Shown one piece after another: positions 5,858-9,090 of a DNA stretch of 9,090 nt. This DNA is from Chloroflexia bacterium (lineage in GTDB: Bacteria; Chloroflexota; Chloroflexia; Thermomicrobiales; UBA6265). Location of the stretch: contig JACCVC010000290.1 of NCBI GenBank assembly GCA_013698305.1, forward strand, positions 1 to 9,090. The letters are read 5' to 3'. The notes below the pieces were generated by a model, which was given only the letters and a program-made list of their open reading frames with translations, made no database searches and was not told the DNA's origin. Made by a program: the position numbers and the translations under genes. How positions within the stretch are numbered: the first letter of the stretch is position 1; each line of letters begins with the position of its first letter.

Positions 5858-6634
5858 TTGGCTTTGTTCGTGTGGGCCGAATCAACTCGCGGGGAATTGC
5901 AAGATATCCTGCCGTTGAGTATGGTGTTGTTCCCTACTGGAGCGACCGAACAGCATGGGCCGCATCTGGCGACTGGCCATGATGCCATCATGATTGACGC
6001 GATTGCCCGACGAGCCGCCGAACGCGCCTCCGACGATTGCAACATCGTGCTGGCGCCGACGTTGCCGTTTGGCGCGTCGCATCATCATCTCCCGTTTGGT
6101 GGAACGCTCTCCTTGTCGACCGACGCGTACTATCGCGTCGTCCGCGACCTTGTTGAGTCCATGGTGAGTGCTGGAGCCAGGAGGGTTTTTCTGCTCAACG
6201 GGCATGGTGGGAATCACGAGCTCAATCAACTGGTGATGCGTGATGTCGCAACCGCGAAAGACTCGGGTGAACAAGTCTATCTAGCGGCCGCATCCTACTG
6301 GGATATTGCCCGAGAGGCGATCGAGACGGAACCTCGGCTGCCCGACATGACGCTGCCCGGACATGCCGGGCAGTTCGAGACAGCCACCATGCTCGCTACC
6401 GATACCACGCTGGTGAGAGAGGTGAGTGAACGACGCTCGGACGATCCGGCGCGAAAGCCGGCGATCAACGGCACCCGGGTGGAAGCGTCTGGTCGCTGGG
6501 AACAATTCGGTGGCTACACCGATTTTCCCGAGCGTGCTTCAGCAGAGGACGGAGCGCTCTTGCTAGACATCGTGGTTGACGGCGTCACGGAGGCGTTGGT
6601 TGTATTCTCCCGGCTGACCACCGACAGCCCATGA
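5858..6634 (+). CDS. Creatininase-family amidohydrolase
   Basis: A cytoplasmic metal-dependent hydrolase of 258 residues, the usual family length. Family members act on small cyclic amides (creatinine), formamidopyrimidines (ArfB) or mycofactocin precursors (MftE). The metal-binding block TGATEQHGPHLATGHD (27-42) offers E31, H33 and D42. The second block LLNGHGGNHE (112-121) gives H116, and GHAGQFETATML (168-179) gives E174 and the C-terminal signature. True creatininase has Glu two residues after the histidine of block two; here it is Gly (G118), as in the broader HGGN subfamily, so creatinine may not be the substrate. No mycofactocin genes are seen nearby. The start is a TTG at 5858, preceded by AGGGG; the next in-frame GTG at 5870 has no binding site. 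Its 3' end lies antisense to the oxidoreductase C-terminus for 121 bases. Confidence 0.92.
   Translation: MALFVWAESTRGELQDILPLSMVLFPTGATEQHGPHLATGHDAIMIDAIARRAAERASDDCNIVLAPTLPFGASHHHLPFGGTLSLSTDAYYRVVRDLVESMVSAGARRVFLLNGHGGNHELNQLVMRDVATAKDSGEQVYLAAASYWDIAREAIETEPRLPDMTLPGHAGQFETATMLATDTTLVREVSERRSDDPARKPAINGTRVEASGRWEQFGGYTDFPERASAEDGALLLDIVVDGVTEALVVFSRLTTDSP
6514..6634. other. Antisense coding overlap of creatininase-family and oxidoreductase genes
   Basis: The 3' ends of two convergent genes overlap by 121 bases. Residues about 706-745 of the oxidoreductase are read from the complement of the last 40 codons of the creatininase gene. The oxidoreductase tail here is Ser/Thr-rich low complexity, without a recognisable family motif. 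The creatininase side still reads conserved-looking sequence. The likely reading is that the oxidoreductase lost an earlier stop and its frame ran on. Confidence 0.8.
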
Positions 6635-8751
6635 TCGGACGACTGGGCAGAGACCGAATCGGTGTCGGTAGCTGGCTCCACGAACACTCGGGTCCCGTGG
6701 AACGAACTACCGCCGCCGAGGTCGGCGAGGTCGTCGGTGGTGAGCTGATTGACGTTGCGACCGTCGATGGAGCGATGCCCCCACCGACCCTTGGGCGCGA
6801 CGGCGACGCCCGGGTTTACGCCGTCGGTGACGACGGCGTAAAACAGGCAACGACCGTTGCCGTTGAAGGCGGTGACCAGATCGCCGTCGGCGATGCCAAG
6901 ACGGTCGGCGTCGGTCCGGTTTAGTTCGATCGACTGTCGTCCTTCCTTGCGCTCGAGCTTGTCCTGATTCGCCATCGACGAGTTGACGAAGTGATGCGCC
7001 GCTCCCGACAGGAGCCGCAGCGATCCATCGGCAACGTCTTCATCGGGTGACTCGGGACCGGTGTAATCCGGCAGCGGGTCGACGCCATGGTGGAGCATCG
7101 TGTCGCATCGAAGCTGAATCCGCTCATCGGCGGTCGGGAAGACGCCACCCTCGAAGGGGATGTTGCTGGAATCTCCGAATGCGTAGGGCACAGTCCCATC
7201 GCGTTGCAATCGGTCCAGCGTGATGCCCTCCAGCAGCGAATTGGACGCCGCTGTAGCGGTCAGCACGTCGTCTATGACCTCCTCCGGCTCCTGAAACAGC
7301 CACGGATCGGTGTAGCCCAGGCGTTCGGCAAGCGCCCGCATCACGTCCCAATTGCTGCGGCACTCGCCGAGCGGCTCGATTGCCCGCGCGTTGTATTGCA
7401 GGTGGTGATGGCCGTATGGCTTGTGCAGGTCGATGTGCTCCAGCTGGCTGGTGGCGGGCAGGACGATGTCGGCATAACGGGCGGTGTCGGTCATGAACTG
7501 CTCGTGGACGACGGTGAAGAGATCTTCCCTCAGCAGCCCCTGAATGACCCTGGGCGCGTTTGGGTTCGATGTCGCGGGGTTCGCGGCGAAGACGTAGAGC
7601 GATTTGATCGGAGGATCGCTGACCTCGCCGTTCAGCGCCGCGCCCAGCCGGTTCATGTTGACGGTTCGGGGCACGGTCGGGCACTCGCTGGCGTGACCAA
7701 GCGCTTCGGCGTCATAGCTGATCCAGCCGCTCTGGCTGTAGAACATGCCGCCGCCACGGATGCCATATTGCCCGGTGACGGCGGGGATGGAGACAATCGC
7801 CCGGACGATCTGGCCACCGTGCTGGTTGCGCTGGACGCCGTCGGCGATCTTGACGACCGCCGGCGTCGCAGACGCCCATAGGCGAGCGAGCCGTTCGATG
7901 TCCTCGACCGCGAGGCCGGTGATGCGGCTCACCCTTGTCGGATCGAACGCCATCGCCCGCTCCCGCAGTTCCTGCCAGCCGGTGCTGTGCTGGTCAAGCC
8001 AGTCCTCTTCGTGCAGATCGTCGCGAAAGAGGATGTGGATCACGCCGAGGGCGAGCGCTGCGTCTGTGCCCGGCTCGGGGGCGATGTGCCAGTCGACCGA
8101 CTTCGCGGTAAGCGTGCGACGGGGGTCGATCAGCACCACCGTCGCGCCAGCTCGCTGGGCGTCGCGAAGGATCGGCATGATGTGCGGGCTGGTGCTGGCG
8201 GGGTTGTGCCCCCACAGCACGACGAGTTTGCTGTGGAGGAAGTCACGCGGGTCCAGGCCATGCTTCGCGCCGACTGTGGCAGGGACCGCCACGCTGGCGG
8301 CGGCATCGCAGATTGTCCGGTCCAGCCCGCAGGCGCCCACGCGGTTCCAGAGCCGGGCGCTGGAGACGAAGTTCTGCACGAGGCCGAGCGTGCCGCTGTA
8401 GGAGTAGGGCAGGATCGCCGCCGCGCCGGATGTGTCGATGATCCGTTGCCAGCGCGAGGCGATCTCGTCCAGCGCGTCGTCCCAGGAGACTGGCTCCCAC
8501 CGATCTTCACCCTTGGCTCCGGCGCGGCGCAATGGCGTCGTGAGGCGATCCGGATGGTAGACCCGGTCGAGGTAGGGCCGGACCTTGGCGCACAGCCAGC
8601 CGCGGGTGATCGGATGTTCCTGCACGGCGTCAAAGGCGACGGCGCGGCCATGCTCGACGGTGGTGGTGACGGCGCAGGTGTCCGGGCAGTCGTGGGGGCA
8701 GGCGCTGTGGACGCTATGCGTATGCGCGAGTGGGAGCGGCGTCGTGGCCAA
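6514..8751 (-). CDS. Molybdopterin-dependent oxidoreductase (BisC/YyaE-like)
   Basis: This 745-residue enzyme belongs to the DMSO-reductase superfamily and should bind a bis-pterin guanine dinucleotide cofactor and one [4Fe-4S] cluster. The substrate is unknown. Cluster ligands are C18, C22, C26 and C54 in HSACPHDCPDTCAV and GWLCAK. Cofactor-domain motifs include VVLWGHNPAST, a molybdenum-proximal stretch PYSYSGTLGLVQ (116-127) with Ser rather than Cys, and a C-terminal dinucleotide-binding domain with RSIDGRNVNQL. There is no twin-arginine signal, so it is probably cytoplasmic. Length is longer than YyaE-like relatives (about 670), mainly from a Ser/Thr-rich tail after about residue 693 that reads antisense across the creatininase gene. 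The TTG start at 8751 has GGAG nine bases upstream. It lies 4 bases after the upstream aminotransferase stop, so translation is probably coupled. Confidence 0.93.
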   Translation of the reverse strand: MATTPLPLAHTHSVHSACPHDCPDTCAVTTTVEHGRAVAFDAVQEHPITRGWLCAKVRPYLDRVYHPDRLTTPLRRAGAKGEDRWEPVSWDDALDEIASRWQRIIDTSGAAAILPYSYSGTLGLVQNFVSSARLWNRVGACGLDRTICDAAASVAVPATVGAKHGLDPRDFLHSKLVVLWGHNPASTSPHIMPILRDAQRAGATVVLIDPRRTLTAKSVDWHIAPEPGTDAALALGVIHILFRDDLHEEDWLDQHSTGWQELRERAMAFDPTRVSRITGLAVEDIERLARLWASATPAVVKIADGVQRNQHGGQIVRAIVSIPAVTGQYGIRGGGMFYSQSGWISYDAEALGHASECPTVPRTVNMNRLGAALNGEVSDPPIKSLYVFAANPATSNPNAPRVIQGLLREDLFTVVHEQFMTDTARYADIVLPATSQLEHIDLHKPYGHHHLQYNARAIEPLGECRSNWDVMRALAERLGYTDPWLFQEPEEVIDDVLTATAASNSLLEGITLDRLQRDGTVPYAFGDSSNIPFEGGVFPTADERIQLRCDTMLHHGVDPLPDYTGPESPDEDVADGSLRLLSGAAHHFVNSSMANQDKLERKEGRQSIELNRTDADRLGIADGDLVTAFNGNGRCLFYAVVTDGVNPGVAVAPKGRWGHRSIDGRNVNQLTTDDLADLGGGSSFHGTRVFVEPATDTDSVSAQSSDHGLSVVSRENTTNASVTPSTTMSSKSAPSSAEARSGKSV

Positions 8752-8755
8752 GGTG

Positions 8756-9090
8756 TCAGTCTCCAGTGTCGAGTTCGATGTCGAGGGCGTGGTGAAGGCA
8801 GTCGAGGTCCTCGTCGGTGGTGTACCCCTGGACGGAAACGCGGACGAATCGTTGGTCGAGATGTCCTGTGACCGGCGCCTCGATGGCGTGGGTCATGAAC
8901 AGGCGCTCCTGAAGGTCGTCGGGCGCCGATGCCGGAAGCGTAATCGTTGCCAGTTGCCGATAGCAGTCCGGGCTATCGGGCGACAGCGGCACCGTGCCCC
9001 ATCGATCGTGCAGTTCTCGACGAAGCCGCGAGAGCATGGCGAAGCAGCGTGCTCGCACCGCTGCCCAGTCGTGCTCGCGTTGGAACTCGA
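8756..9090 (-). CDS. Class V aminotransferase, isopenicillin-N epimerase-like (partial, 3' part)
   Basis: This is the C-terminal 110 or so residues of a longer gene. The frame stays open to the window edge, so the true start is outside. The fragment matches the small domain of PLP-dependent class V aminotransferases, specifically the isopenicillin-N epimerase/CefD-like group: EFQREHDWAAVRARCFAML near the edge, a middle CYRQLATITLP, the segment LQERLFMTHAIEAPVTG, and the C-terminal VRVSVQGYTTDEDLDCLHHAL. The PLP-binding lysine would lie upstream, outside the window, so activity cannot be judged. A GTG at 9058 is internal: conserved sequence continues before it. Its TGA ends four bases before the TTG of the molybdopterin oxidoreductase, whose ribosome binding site lies within this gene's last codons. 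The two genes are therefore one operon. Confidence 0.85.
   Translation of the reverse strand, partial: EFQREHDWAAVRARCFAMLSRLRRELHDRWGTVPLSPDSPDCYRQLATITLPASAPDDLQERLFMTHAIEAPVTGHLDQRFVRVSVQGYTTDEDLDCLHHALDIELDTGD

Noticed and set aside
7087..8871. Long plus-strand frames opposite the oxidoreductase gene
   Set aside because: They are Val/Gly/Asp/Arg-rich shadows of a clearly conserved molybdopterin enzyme.
1..9090. CRISPR arrays, tRNA, rRNA, transposases, toxin-antitoxin or phage genes
   Set aside because: I looked on both strands and found no regularly spaced repeats, tRNA-like T-arm context, or recognisable proteins of these kinds. The repeats at 1129-1260 are coding.

Overview
This is a high-GC bacterial chromosomal window, densely packed with short intergenic gaps. 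It looks like ordinary metabolism mixed with accessory genes. Lineage is uncertain. My best guess is Chloroflexota (Thermomicrobia-like), from a two-zinc-ribbon protein with a long Gly/Ser/Tyr linker, an intergenic repeat of a style I associate with that group, and frequent GTG/TTG starts. No rRNA, tRNA, CRISPR array, transposase or phage gene was seen.

Left part (1-1793). Bases 1-224 hold no gene I can support. A GNAT acetyltransferase (845 to 225, minus strand) follows a zinc-ribbon protein gene (1423 to 998, minus strand), with hairpins between them. Bases 1424-1793 form a divergent promoter and leader region.

Centre (1794-5100). sucC and sucD encode the two subunits of succinyl-CoA synthetase. 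They are separated by 133 bases carrying an inverted-repeat element. A YmdB-type macro-domain O-acetyl-ADP-ribose deacetylase follows sucD after 34 bases, probably in the same transcript. It meets a second GNAT gene tail to tail, with the two stop codons overlapping.

Right part (5101-9090). A small zinc-ribbon plus bacterial PH-domain protein and a creatininase-family amidohydrolase lie on the plus strand. A large molybdopterin oxidoreductase converges on the creatininase gene, and their coding regions overlap by 121 bases. Upstream of it, in the same operon, is the C-terminal part of a class V aminotransferase resembling isopenicillin-N epimerase, cut by the window edge.

How the genes fit together: SucCD converts between succinyl-CoA and succinate. 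The macro-domain enzyme removes O-acyl-ADP-ribose, a product of sirtuin deacylation, and GNATs transfer acyl groups from acyl-CoA. This suggests, without proving, a loose acyl-CoA theme in the centre. I found no clearly novel defence or mobile system. The most unusual features are the sucC-sucD repeat, the Gly/Tyr-rich linker, the zinc-ribbon/PH protein and the antisense overlap of two enzymes.
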